The translations under genes and the position numbers were made by a program. The notes under the pieces were generated by a model that ran no database searches, had not been told where the DNA came from, and saw only the letters and a program-made list of their open reading frames with translations. A DNA stretch of 64,000 bases from an uncultured Roseburia sp. Lineage in GTDB: Bacteria > Bacillota > Clostridia > Lachnospirales > Lachnospiraceae. Of this stretch, positions 1 through 10,000 are shown one piece after another (the first letter of the stretch is position 1; each line of letters begins with the position of its first letter). Where the stretch lies: positions 1-64,000 of the forward strand of contig CANPGM010000010.1 of NCBI GenBank assembly GCA_947573605.1, read 5' to 3'.

Positions 1-2370
1 AGAGTATGACGGCATCTTCCGGCACGGTGACGACGGAAGATACGGCAGGTACGGATGGAGGCGCAAAGTTCACGGTAACAGGTGCCGATGCCGGAGAGCT
101 GACGCTGACATTTGTACAAAGTATGTATGTACATAGTATAACAGTGGAGTATATTACATATGTTGCAGAGGGAACAATTAACTTCAGGCAGTATGACAAG
201 ACAGAGATTCCTGCGATTGACGGCGTGACTTTTGACGGGATGCAGAATCCGCCGATTAATGATCATGGTCCGTCTTCCAATAAAGACGGCGCGACCATTA
301 CATTAAATCTGTCCGGACGGGCAAATGTGGTAGTGGACGGATGTCTATACAGCGGCGGGAAGAGTATGACGGCATCTTCCGGCACGGTGACGACGGAAGA
401 TACGGCAGGTACGGACGGAGGCGCTAAGTTCACAGTAACGGGAGCGGAAGCCGGAGAGCTGACATTGACCTTTGCACAGAGCATGTATGTGCACAGCATT
501 ACGGTTACGTATACAAAGGATGCTTTTGTAGAGGAAGGCACGATAAATTTCAGACTATATGACAAGGTAGAGATCCCCGCGATCGACGGCGTAGCTTTTA
601 ACGGGATGCAGAATCCGCCGATTAATGATCACGGCCCGTCATCAAATGCAGACGGTGCAACCATAACATTAAATTTATCTAAAGAAGCAAATGTAATAGT
701 GGATGGATGTGCATACAGCAACGGGAAAAGTATGACGGCATCTTCCGGCACGGTGACGACGGAAGATACGGCAGGAACAGACGGAGGTGCAAAGTATACG
801 GTGACAGGAGCGGAAGCAGGAGTGCTGACGCTGACTTTTGCACAGAGTATGTATGTGCACAGCATTACGGTAGAATATATTACGTATGTTGCAGAGGGAA
901 CCACCGACTTTAAGCAATATAAGGATACGAAAATACCGAAAATAGACGGAATTACAATAACAAATATGGAAGAAACGCCGTCAACCGATCATGGACCGGC
1001 AACAAAAGGAGACGGAGCAACCATTAAGCTGAATTTATCATCAAAAGCGAGTATTATGGTAGAGACCTGCTGCTTTGGCGCGGGAACGTCCGGCACGATG
1101 ACATCTTCTTCGGGAACGGTCACACAGGCGGAAGTGGAGGAAGGCGGTTATAAGGGCCTTCAGTTTATGATTGCAGAGGCGGAAGCAGGAACAGTTACGC
1201 TGACGTTTGCCAATAATATGTATGTTCACGGCATTACGGTAGAGTATGTTACCTATGTTGCGGAAGGTACCACTAATTTCAGACAATACGACAAAGTGGA
1301 AATACCAAAGATTGACGGAATTACTTTAGGGAATATGGAGAATCCTCCGTCAACCGATCACGGACCGGCAACAAAAGGAGACGGAGCAACCATTAAGCTG
1401 AATTTATCATCAAAAGCAAATATTATGGTAGAGACCTGCTGCTTTGGCGCAGGAGCGTCCGGCACGATGACATCTTCTTCGGGAACGGTCACTCAGGCGG
1501 AAGTAGAGGAAGGCAGTTATAAGGGACTTCAGTTTGCGATTGCAGAGGCGGAAGCAGGAACAGTCACGCTGACGTTTGCAAATAATATGTATATCCATAG
1601 TATTTCGGTTTCATATTTAAAAGATACACAGGTTGCAGAAGGAAAAATAAATTTTCAGCCATATGATAAAATAGAAATTCCTGATATAGACGGTGTGACA
1701 TTAAACGGACTGGAAAATCCTCCTTCAACCGGACATGGACCTTCCACGAAGGTAGAAGGAGCAACAATTATATTGAATCTGTCGTCACGCGCGAACGTTT
1801 CGGTAGAAACCTGCTGCTTTGGCGCAGGAGCGTCCGGAACGATGACATCCTCTTCCGGAACAGTCTCACAGACGGAAATAACGGAAGGCGACGGCAAGGG
1901 ACTGCTCTTTACGGTAGAAGGAGCGGAGGCCGGATATGTGACGCTGTCTTTTGGAAGAAATATGTATGTCCATAGTATTAATGTTTCTTACTTAAAGGAT
2001 ACTTTTGTAGCAGAAGGCCTTACAAATTTCAGGGACTATCAAAACCAGGATGTTTCGCAGTTCGACGGTATTCTTATCAGCGGGATGCAGAATCCGCCGT
2101 CAACCGATCATGGACCGTCCTCCGATACGGATGGCGCTACAATTTTATTAAACCTTTCGGAACGTGCGAATGTAATTGTAGAGACCTGCTGTTTCGGCGC
2201 GGGTTCAGACGGAAAAATGACTGCTTCTTCCGGTACATTGATTACGAAGGATAAGGCAGGCTCAGACGACGGTCCCGTATTTATAGTCAGAGAAGCGGAC
2301 GCCGGATATCTGACACTTACATTTACAAGAAGCGTATATGTTCACAGTATTAAAGTAGAGTATCTGGGAC
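1..2370 (+). repeat. Tandem ~355-375 bp protein-coding repeats (six complete units plus one partial)
   Basis: Units begin (V)A/EEG..NF..Y at about 172, 527, 888, 1257, 1632 and 2007. The segment agagtatgacggcatcttccggcacggtgacgacggaagatacggcaggtacgga recurs at 1 and 361, and nearly identically at about 729. Confidence 0.9.
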
Positions 2371-5300
2371 TGGTGCCGCAGGACAGAAAAATAGATGTAT
2401 GGGATTTCGGCGGCAAAACGGAAGCCGATACTGCGGTTTTTGCAAATAATATTACTCCTTCGGATTGGATTGGAGCAAATGTTGTAAATACAGGCGGCGT
2501 CTTTAAGGGAGAAAGCACGGGTACGGTTGTATTCGGCGATCTGACGCTTACTTATGACAAGGGTGATAAATTATATTCCGATGCCGCGGAGCTTGCAGGT
2601 ATCAGTGCAGGCAGCAGCAGCGATTCAACGAGAAGTTATGAGGACGGATATCAGTCGGCGGGCGCATATTATGCGAACGGCGCAGGCGGAAATACGAAAA
2701 GATGCGTCACGCTTGAGAACGTACAGGCCGGAGATAAAATTGTTGCTTATGCCGGTATTCATTCCGGAGTAAGCGGCAAGACGGCATCTGCGATTCATTT
2801 TGAGTATATGAGCGAGGCGGCCAGCCAGAAAGATACCGTAGAACTGAAGCAGGGCGAATTTAAAAAATGTGAATTTGTCGCAGAATATACCGGTACATAC
2901 AAGATTTGGGAGAATAATCAATGTATGCCGATGTTCCACAGAATCGTCAGAATTCCAAGCGCTTCGGTAAGCGGAACGATTGATTTCGGAACTTATTCCG
3001 GAACAGAACATACGTTAAAATTTGTGAATGATACGACGAAAGACGAGATCGTGGCCGAGTTAAACGGAAGTGATTTTACGGCGACGCTGCCTGCAGGATA
3101 TACTTATACGGCGGTATTCTCCGGCGTAACGGGTTATGCATTTACGGATGCCAGCAAAGTGGTAGAAGTTACGGATGAGGAGGCCGTAACCGGCAAGACG
3201 GGCGTGCAGCTTGTGTTAGAAGAGAAAGAAACCATTACGTTTTCCGGAAAAATTACCGGATTTGCAGCAGAATATGATCTTTCCGAATTTGTGGCGACAC
3301 TGACGCCTCCGGAAGGTTCTAATCTGGATAATGTGGATCTGACGGTTGACGAAAATCTGAACTTTACAGCAATCATAGCGCCTAATATAAACTACTCGTT
3401 AGGAATTTCCGGCGTAAATGATTATGTACTTAAGAGTCCGCTCAGCATTGAGAAAGACGTTGATTATACGGAAAATATTGTTGTAGAAGCCAAAACGGTG
3501 TATGACGTTTCCGGAAAGCTTTTGGATGTGGATCCGGCAATTGTAACATCGCTGAAATTTCAGAATGTAGACGATCAGTATCTTTACGAGGCAGTCTTGA
3601 CAGGAGACAGCTACAGTATAAGCTTAAGGGACGGAGCGTATGTTGCAGTAGCGGAAGTTACCGGCTATCGGACGGGTACGCATGTGGTTGTAAACGGAAA
3701 GACGACCGAAAAAGACTTGCTCTTTGTTTCGACGGGAAAGAAAGAAAATATTCCGTGGGTTTCCGATATTTATGTCGGTTATTCTGATAAAGAGCATAAT
3801 TATGACAGCGTAAGAGATGCGATGGAAGCCTGCGAGCGGATGGCTCCGGCAAGCGAGGAACAGCGTATTACGGTACATATTGCTCCGGGTACTTACAGAG
3901 AGCAGGTTATCGTAGCGGCTCCGTATATAACCCTGATAAACGACACGCCTTCACAGGACGTTTTGCTGACATGGTATTACGGAATCGGCTATAAGTATTA
4001 CAGCGCGGACGAAAGAGGTTATTATAATCCGGAGAATGCGCATGATAAATATGTAAAGAACGGGGACAGCGGTAAAAACGTCGACAGATGGGGACTTACC
4101 GTATATGTAAAACCGGAGGCGACCGCGTTCCGTGCAGAGGGAATTATATTTGAAAACTCCTTTAACCGGTACATTACGGATGAGGAGATCGCGGACGGCG
4201 CAGAGCCGGCGGATTCAAAAGAAGGCCAGGGAAAACCGGCCAGAACAAAGTCTCTGGATGTAAACAGCATTGCGGCGACTGAACGTGGAGCGGCAATCGG
4301 AATCGAAGCGGATAAGACAGAGTTTAAAGACTGTCAGTTTTTAAGCAGCCAGGATACCGTTTACACTGGTAATGCAACAACACATCTTTATTTTAAGAAC
4401 TGTCTGATAGAGGGACAGACCGACTATATTTTCGGCGACAGCAACATTGTGTTTGATAAATGCAGGTTAAGCTGGAAGGGTTACAGCGACAGTAAACCGA
4501 AGGGCGGATATATTACCGCAGGTATGCCAAGCGCGGGTACAAAGGGATATCTGTTCCGTAATTGTACCGTAACGGCAAATAGCGAGCTGAATGTAGCCGG
4601 CGGTTATTTTGGAAGACCGTGGGGAAAATCTGCAGGCGCGGTATATATTAATACCGTTCTTGACAGTGCAGACTTAATCGTACCTGCAGGCTGGAGCAGC
4701 ATGAGCCAAAATACTCCGCAGAATGCATATTTCCGTGAGTATAACACGACGGTTGGGGGAAATCCTGTGGATACCTCAAAACGTGTGACAGGCGTGATGA
4801 CAAAAGAGGAAGCGGATGCAATCAAGGACGATGATTATTTTGAAGGCTGGGTACCGTATTATTATTCAATGAAACAGGACTTAGCAGACTTTGCAATTTC
4901 CGCAATTGAGGAAAAGACTTACGGAGACGAGGCGTTTACACTTACCGTAGAAGGAGAAGAAGACGCGACGGGTGAAGTGACATTTGAAAGCGACAAGCCG
5001 GAGATTATCAGTATCAGCGGAAATACGGCTACGATCTTAAAAGCGGGCACAGTTACGATTACCGCTACAAAAGCGGAGGACAATTATTATAACCGTGCGA
5101 CTGCGGAAATTGAGATAACGGTAGGTCTCAAAGCGCTGACGGTAAAAGCGGATAACAAGTTAAATATCGAACAGGGCGACGCAATGCCGGAATTTACGTT
5201 TACAGCAGAAGGTCTTGTAAACGGCGATACTTATACGAATCCGGTAATTACGGCAGGAACCGACAATACGGATACGACAGGAACATTTGATATTGTTATT

Positions 5301-6809
5301 TCCGGAGGAACGCTTGATAACGAGGAAAGCTATGATGTAACCTATGTGAATGGCAGACTTGTTATTATAGAGAAAGGGGCGCCTCCAGTTGGTGAAAAGA
5401 AAGAGCTTGCAAATTTTGCAGTAACGCCGATTGCGGAAAAGACATATGGCGACAAAGCATTTACACTTTCCGTTGAAGGAAAGGAAGATGCGACGGGCGA
5501 AGTGACATTTGAAAGTTCAAACCCGGAGATTATCCGAATAAACGGCAATACGGCCACTGTTTTAAAAGCGGGTTCGGCAACAATTACCGCTACAAAGGCA
5601 GAAGACGATCAATATTATTCCGCGACAGCGAATACGAAGGTAACGGTAAATCGGAAAGAGCTGACTGTTACGGCAGACAGCCAAACGGTATTAAAGGGAA
5701 GCGCAATGCCGGAACTTACGTTTACGGCGGACGGTCTTGTAAACGATGATACCTTTACAAATCCGGTGATTACGACAGCAGCAGAAGATACGAATACGGT
5801 AGGAACCTTTGAGATTACCATATCCGGAGGAACGCTTACCAATGAAGAGAGCTATAAGGTTACATATGTTAAGGGCGAGCTGAAGGTCATGGGAGGATTT
5901 GATCGCGTTGCCGGCAAGAACCGTTATGATACGTCTATCGATAGTGCGGATACGTTTAAAGAAATAATGGGTGTAGAATATTTTGAGGCGGTAGTCGTTG
6001 CATGCGGAAGCAATTTCCCGGATGCGCTTGCAGGAAGCACTTTTGCATCGGCAAAAGACGCGCCGGTACTTTTGGTAGACCGCAGCCTGAACGATATTAC
6101 GCGCAATACGCTGAAATATATTCACGAAAATATAAAAGCAGGCGGAGACGTATATATTCTGGGCGGATACGACGTCGTTTCGGAAGAAACGGAGCAAACG
6201 CTGTTAAAAGACGGATATCAGGTGATCCGCATTGCCGGTAAGAACCGTTATGAAACGAATCTTGACATTGTAAACAATATGAAAGTTTCCGAAGGAACGG
6301 ATGTGATTATTGCCAGCGGCGAGAACTATCCGGACAGTATCGTTGCATCCGGTATTGCAGGAGCATCCGGTATACCGGTCATTCTGACAGGAAGCAGCCT
6401 TTCTGATGAAGCTGTCTCTAAGATTAAAGAGATAAAACCGCAGAATGTGTATATTGTCGGCGGTAAAAATGCAGTTTCTGAGAAGGCGGAAGAACAGGTA
6501 AAAGCGCTTTGCAATAATGTAGAGCGGATTGCGGGTGTAGACCGTTATCAGACCTCTTTGGAAGTAGCGAGGAAGCTGGGAGATCCGAATGCGGATACTG
6601 CGATTATCGCATACGGAGAAGATTTCCCGGATGGTTTAACGGGCGGCACACTTGCGGCAGAATTGAACGCTCCGATTATTCTGGTTTCGAAAACAAACTA
6701 TAAAGCGCAGGCAGAATATATTAAGAACAGTAAGATAGAGAATTTATATATACTCGGAGGTTCGGGAGTGATTTCCGACGATATCATAAAAGCGCTGTTG
6801 GGAGAATAA
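1..6809 (+). CDS. Cell-surface pectin methylesterase (CE8-like), 5'-truncated by window: tandem beta-sandwich repeats, PME domain, two MBG/Ig-like modules, three CWB2 repeats
   Basis: Open frame continues to the window edge (GKSMTASS repeat reads through position 1). PME motifs SSQDTVYTG, GQTDYIFG and YFGRPWG; C-terminal RVAGKNRYDTS/RIAGKNRYET/RIAGVDRYQTS repeats typical of PF04122. Confidence 0.9.
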   Translation, partial: SMTASSGTVTTEDTAGTDGGAKFTVTGADAGELTLTFVQSMYVHSITVEYITYVAEGTINFRQYDKTEIPAIDGVTFDGMQNPPINDHGPSSNKDGATITLNLSGRANVVVDGCLYSGGKSMTASSGTVTTEDTAGTDGGAKFTVTGAEAGELTLTFAQSMYVHSITVTYTKDAFVEEGTINFRLYDKVEIPAIDGVAFNGMQNPPINDHGPSSNADGATITLNLSKEANVIVDGCAYSNGKSMTASSGTVTTEDTAGTDGGAKYTVTGAEAGVLTLTFAQSMYVHSITVEYITYVAEGTTDFKQYKDTKIPKIDGITITNMEETPSTDHGPATKGDGATIKLNLSSKASIMVETCCFGAGTSGTMTSSSGTVTQAEVEEGGYKGLQFMIAEAEAGTVTLTFANNMYVHGITVEYVTYVAEGTTNFRQYDKVEIPKIDGITLGNMENPPSTDHGPATKGDGATIKLNLSSKANIMVETCCFGAGASGTMTSSSGTVTQAEVEEGSYKGLQFAIAEAEAGTVTLTFANNMYIHSISVSYLKDTQVAEGKINFQPYDKIEIPDIDGVTLNGLENPPSTGHGPSTKVEGATIILNLSSRANVSVETCCFGAGASGTMTSSSGTVSQTEITEGDGKGLLFTVEGAEAGYVTLSFGRNMYVHSINVSYLKDTFVAEGLTNFRDYQNQDVSQFDGILISGMQNPPSTDHGPSSDTDGATILLNLSERANVIVETCCFGAGSDGKMTASSGTLITKDKAGSDDGPVFIVREADAGYLTLTFTRSVYVHSIKVEYLGLVPQDRKIDVWDFGGKTEADTAVFANNITPSDWIGANVVNTGGVFKGESTGTVVFGDLTLTYDKGDKLYSDAAELAGISAGSSSDSTRSYEDGYQSAGAYYANGAGGNTKRCVTLENVQAGDKIVAYAGIHSGVSGKTASAIHFEYMSEAASQKDTVELKQGEFKKCEFVAEYTGTYKIWENNQCMPMFHRIVRIPSASVSGTIDFGTYSGTEHTLKFVNDTTKDEIVAELNGSDFTATLPAGYTYTAVFSGVTGYAFTDASKVVEVTDEEAVTGKTGVQLVLEEKETITFSGKITGFAAEYDLSEFVATLTPPEGSNLDNVDLTVDENLNFTAIIAPNINYSLGISGVNDYVLKSPLSIEKDVDYTENIVVEAKTVYDVSGKLLDVDPAIVTSLKFQNVDDQYLYEAVLTGDSYSISLRDGAYVAVAEVTGYRTGTHVVVNGKTTEKDLLFVSTGKKENIPWVSDIYVGYSDKEHNYDSVRDAMEACERMAPASEEQRITVHIAPGTYREQVIVAAPYITLINDTPSQDVLLTWYYGIGYKYYSADERGYYNPENAHDKYVKNGDSGKNVDRWGLTVYVKPEATAFRAEGIIFENSFNRYITDEEIADGAEPADSKEGQGKPARTKSLDVNSIAATERGAAIGIEADKTEFKDCQFLSSQDTVYTGNATTHLYFKNCLIEGQTDYIFGDSNIVFDKCRLSWKGYSDSKPKGGYITAGMPSAGTKGYLFRNCTVTANSELNVAGGYFGRPWGKSAGAVYINTVLDSADLIVPAGWSSMSQNTPQNAYFREYNTTVGGNPVDTSKRVTGVMTKEEADAIKDDDYFEGWVPYYYSMKQDLADFAISAIEEKTYGDEAFTLTVEGEEDATGEVTFESDKPEIISISGNTATILKAGTVTITATKAEDNYYNRATAEIEITVGLKALTVKADNKLNIEQGDAMPEFTFTAEGLVNGDTYTNPVITAGTDNTDTTGTFDIVISGGTLDNEESYDVTYVNGRLVIIEKGAPPVGEKKELANFAVTPIAEKTYGDKAFTLSVEGKEDATGEVTFESSNPEIIRINGNTATVLKAGSATITATKAEDDQYYSATANTKVTVNRKELTVTADSQTVLKGSAMPELTFTADGLVNDDTFTNPVITTAAEDTNTVGTFEITISGGTLTNEESYKVTYVKGELKVMGGFDRVAGKNRYDTSIDSADTFKEIMGVEYFEAVVVACGSNFPDALAGSTFASAKDAPVLLVDRSLNDITRNTLKYIHENIKAGGDVYILGGYDVVSEETEQTLLKDGYQVIRIAGKNRYETNLDIVNNMKVSEGTDVIIASGENYPDSIVASGIAGASGIPVILTGSSLSDEAVSKIKEIKPQNVYIVGGKNAVSEKAEEQVKALCNNVERIAGVDRYQTSLEVARKLGDPNADTAIIAYGEDFPDGLTGGTLAAELNAPIILVSKTNYKAQAEYIKNSKIENLYILGGSGVISDDIIKALLGE

Positions 6810-6847
6810 GCGCGAAGCGTTTCGAGTATAAAGTTTATCGTAACGGA

Positions 6848-6883
6848 CACGGGAGACAGTACACTGTCTCCCGTGTTTTTTTT
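6848..6883 (+). terminator. Rho-independent terminator after first PME gene
   Basis: CACGGGAGACAGT-AC-ACTGTCTCCCGTG followed by TTTTTTTT. Confidence 0.93.
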
Positions 6884-7025
6884 GTGAATTTATACAAAAT
6901 TAAGATTTAAAAGAGGAAAACAATGGATTATATGCCCTGTACAGACTTGACACGGTTCGGTGAATTGTACTAAAATAAATAAGCTAGTAAGGTATTTTTT
7001 ATTATGATTAACAGGAGGGGTAGAG

Positions 7026-10000
7026 ATGAAAACCAAACCAAAGCAATTTTGCAGAAAAGCCTTTGCGGTACTCTGCGCGGCAGTTATGATGCTGGGAACG
7101 CTTGGTTCCGACATGAGCATGGTAACGGCCAGGGCGGAGACAGGGAGTACGGAACTTGCAAATACCGGCGGGTCAGACACAGACGTAGTTACGGATGAAG
7201 TAACCGACTCCAGGTATGATTATGATATGCAAGGCGGCAACAAAGAGGGAGAGGCGCTGACGTCGGATTCCGTTTCTTACGATAGGATAACCGACAGCTA
7301 CGCCGATGCGAATGAAACCGTTCAGACAGAGGGAACGGAAGCAAGAAAGATTGACGTATGGGATTTCGGCGCGAAATTAGAGGGCGACGAATCGATTTAT
7401 AACAATCAGATTACACCGCAGGACTGGCTGGATGCAAAGATTATCCATGACGGCAAAACGACGATTGATAAGCTTGTGAAAGGTAATTTTATCGGTGCAA
7501 GCGGTCAGGTTCCGTTCGGCGACTTAACCGTAAATTTTACGGACAGAGACAGACTCTATTCCGGTGCGGCGGAGTTAGCGGGTATTAATTACGGCTCTAT
7601 CAGCGGTTTTGCAGCCACAAAGTATGGAGACGGATACCAGGCGTCCGGCGGCTGGTATATGAATGGTACAGGCGGTGAAAAGAGAAGATACGCAACGATT
7701 GATAACGTGAAGGCGGGCGATAAGATTATCGCTTACATTGGTACGCATAATCCTTCCGGAACGAATACGGAAACGACTTTTTTCTTCGAACATATTGGCG
7801 AAGGAACCCAGAAAGAATCTGTACTAATGAAAGCGAAAGAATTCCAGAAATGTGAATTTATCGCGGAATATTCCGGTACATATAAAATCTGGGAAAATGC
7901 AATGTGTAAGCCGATGTTCCACAGAATTGTCAGAGTACCGAGCGTAAAAGTAAGCGGTACGATTGATTACGGGGTTTATCAGGGTACCGGTCATACGTTA
8001 AAGTTTATCAATCAGACGACAAGGTCTGAGACGGCCGCCGTAATAGACGGCAATCAATTTACTGCAAATCTGACGGCAGGCTATACTTATACGGCGGTAT
8101 TATCCGGCGCGGGCAGTTTCGGAATTTCATCCGAAAGCAAGACGGTCGTGACGACGGACGAAGAAGCCGTCACCGGAAAGACCGGCGTCAATCTGGCTGT
8201 GGTATCGAAAGAAATGATTACTTTTTCCGGTAAAGTGACCGGTTTTGCGGCAGAGTATGACGTAACCAAATTAGCGGTAACGCTTACGCCTCCGAAGGAT
8301 TCCAACGCGGATACGGTTGATTTGATTCTTGACGACAGTCTGAATTTTACAGCTTCATTAGAGCCGGATGTGAAGTATACGGTATCGCTTTCCGGCGTAA
8401 ACGATTACGAAGTCAAGAGCCCGCTCAGCGTGGAAAAAGCGGAGACCTTTACAGAGGACATCGTTGTCGGATTAAAAACAACATATGAAGTGACCGGAGG
8501 TTTTATCGGTCTTGATTCTGCAAAAGTAACATCTCTGAAATTTGAGAATGTAGACGATAAATATGTCTATACCGCAAATGTAACTGACAGCGGCTACAGC
8601 CTGAAATTAAGAGACGGCTCCTATTTGGCGGTAGCGGAAGTTTCCGGTTACAGTACGAAAACGCATGTATCGGTAAGCGGAGCCGCGGCAAAAAAAGATC
8701 TGTTTTTCGTTTCCACTGCACAGAAAGACGATATTCCGTGGGTATCCGATATTTATGTAGGTTATCCGGAACAGGAGCATAATTATGACACGATGCGGGA
8801 GGCGATGGAAGCCTGTGATTTGATGAAGGCTCCTGGTGTGGAAAGCAGAGGCGAGGAGCAGAGGATTACCGTGCATATTGCACCGGGAACCTACAGAGAA
8901 CAGGTATTTGTAAATGCACCGTATGTAAGTTTTGTAAACGATACCGATAAAGAAGTGCTTTTAACCTGGTATTACGGAATCGGCTATAAATATTACAGTT
9001 CGGACGCATCCGGTTACTATAATCCGGAAAATGCATATGATAAGTTTTATAAAAACGGCGACAGCGGATTAGACGTAGCGAAGTGGGGCGTTTCCGTATA
9101 TGTAAAAGGGACGGCGACCGGATTCCGCGCGGAAGGCATTACGTTTGAAAGTTCTTTTAACCGTTATATTACGGACGAGGAGATTGAAGACGGCGTGGAA
9201 AATGCCGGAACACAAGGAAACAAACCCGAAAGAACGTATAATTCAGACGTGCAGAGCAAAGCTTTTAATGAACGTGCGGCTGCAATCGTCATTGATGCGG
9301 ATCAATCGGAATTTAAAGACTGCGCCTTTCTAAGCAGTCAGGATACGATCGGTACCGGCAGTGCAAACAATCATATTTATTTTAAAAATTGTATGATTGA
9401 AGGACAGACCGATTATATCTGCGGCGACAGTAACGTTGTTTTTGATGCATGTGAACTGAGATGGAAGGGCTACAGCGATACGGATAAGGGATACGGCGGT
9501 TATATCACTGCGGCAAAAGCAAAAGACGATGCGGTGATAAAAGGATATTTATTCCGAAACTGTGTCATTACGGCAAATCCGGAACTGAATGTTGCGGCCG
9601 GTCATTTCGGCAGACCGTGGGGCAAGACGGCGGCCGTAACGTTTATGAATACAAAACTGGAACGTGACAATCTGATTCTGCCGGAAGGCTGGAATTCGAT
9701 GAGTGTAGAACCGGAACAGGCATATTTCCGTGAATATAATACGACCACGCTTACAGGAACGGCAGTCGACACTTCAAAACGCAAAGCGAAGGTTATGACG
9801 GAGGCGGAAGCCGCCCAGGTCAAAGCTGCAGACTATTTTGAAGGATGGGTACCGTATTATTATGAAGAGGAAGAGGCTGAGGTGGCGTTTGCTACTATGC
9901 CGTTTATTACGGACAACGGAGATTTAAATACTCCTTATCCGGGACATACTTTGACCGTCGGCTATTCTTTGGGCAAGGCCAATGATGCGAATGATGCTTC

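Noticed and set aside
1-2370. CRISPR or non-coding satellite repeat
   Set aside because: Long (~360 bp) repeats within one open frame encoding a conserved protein module.
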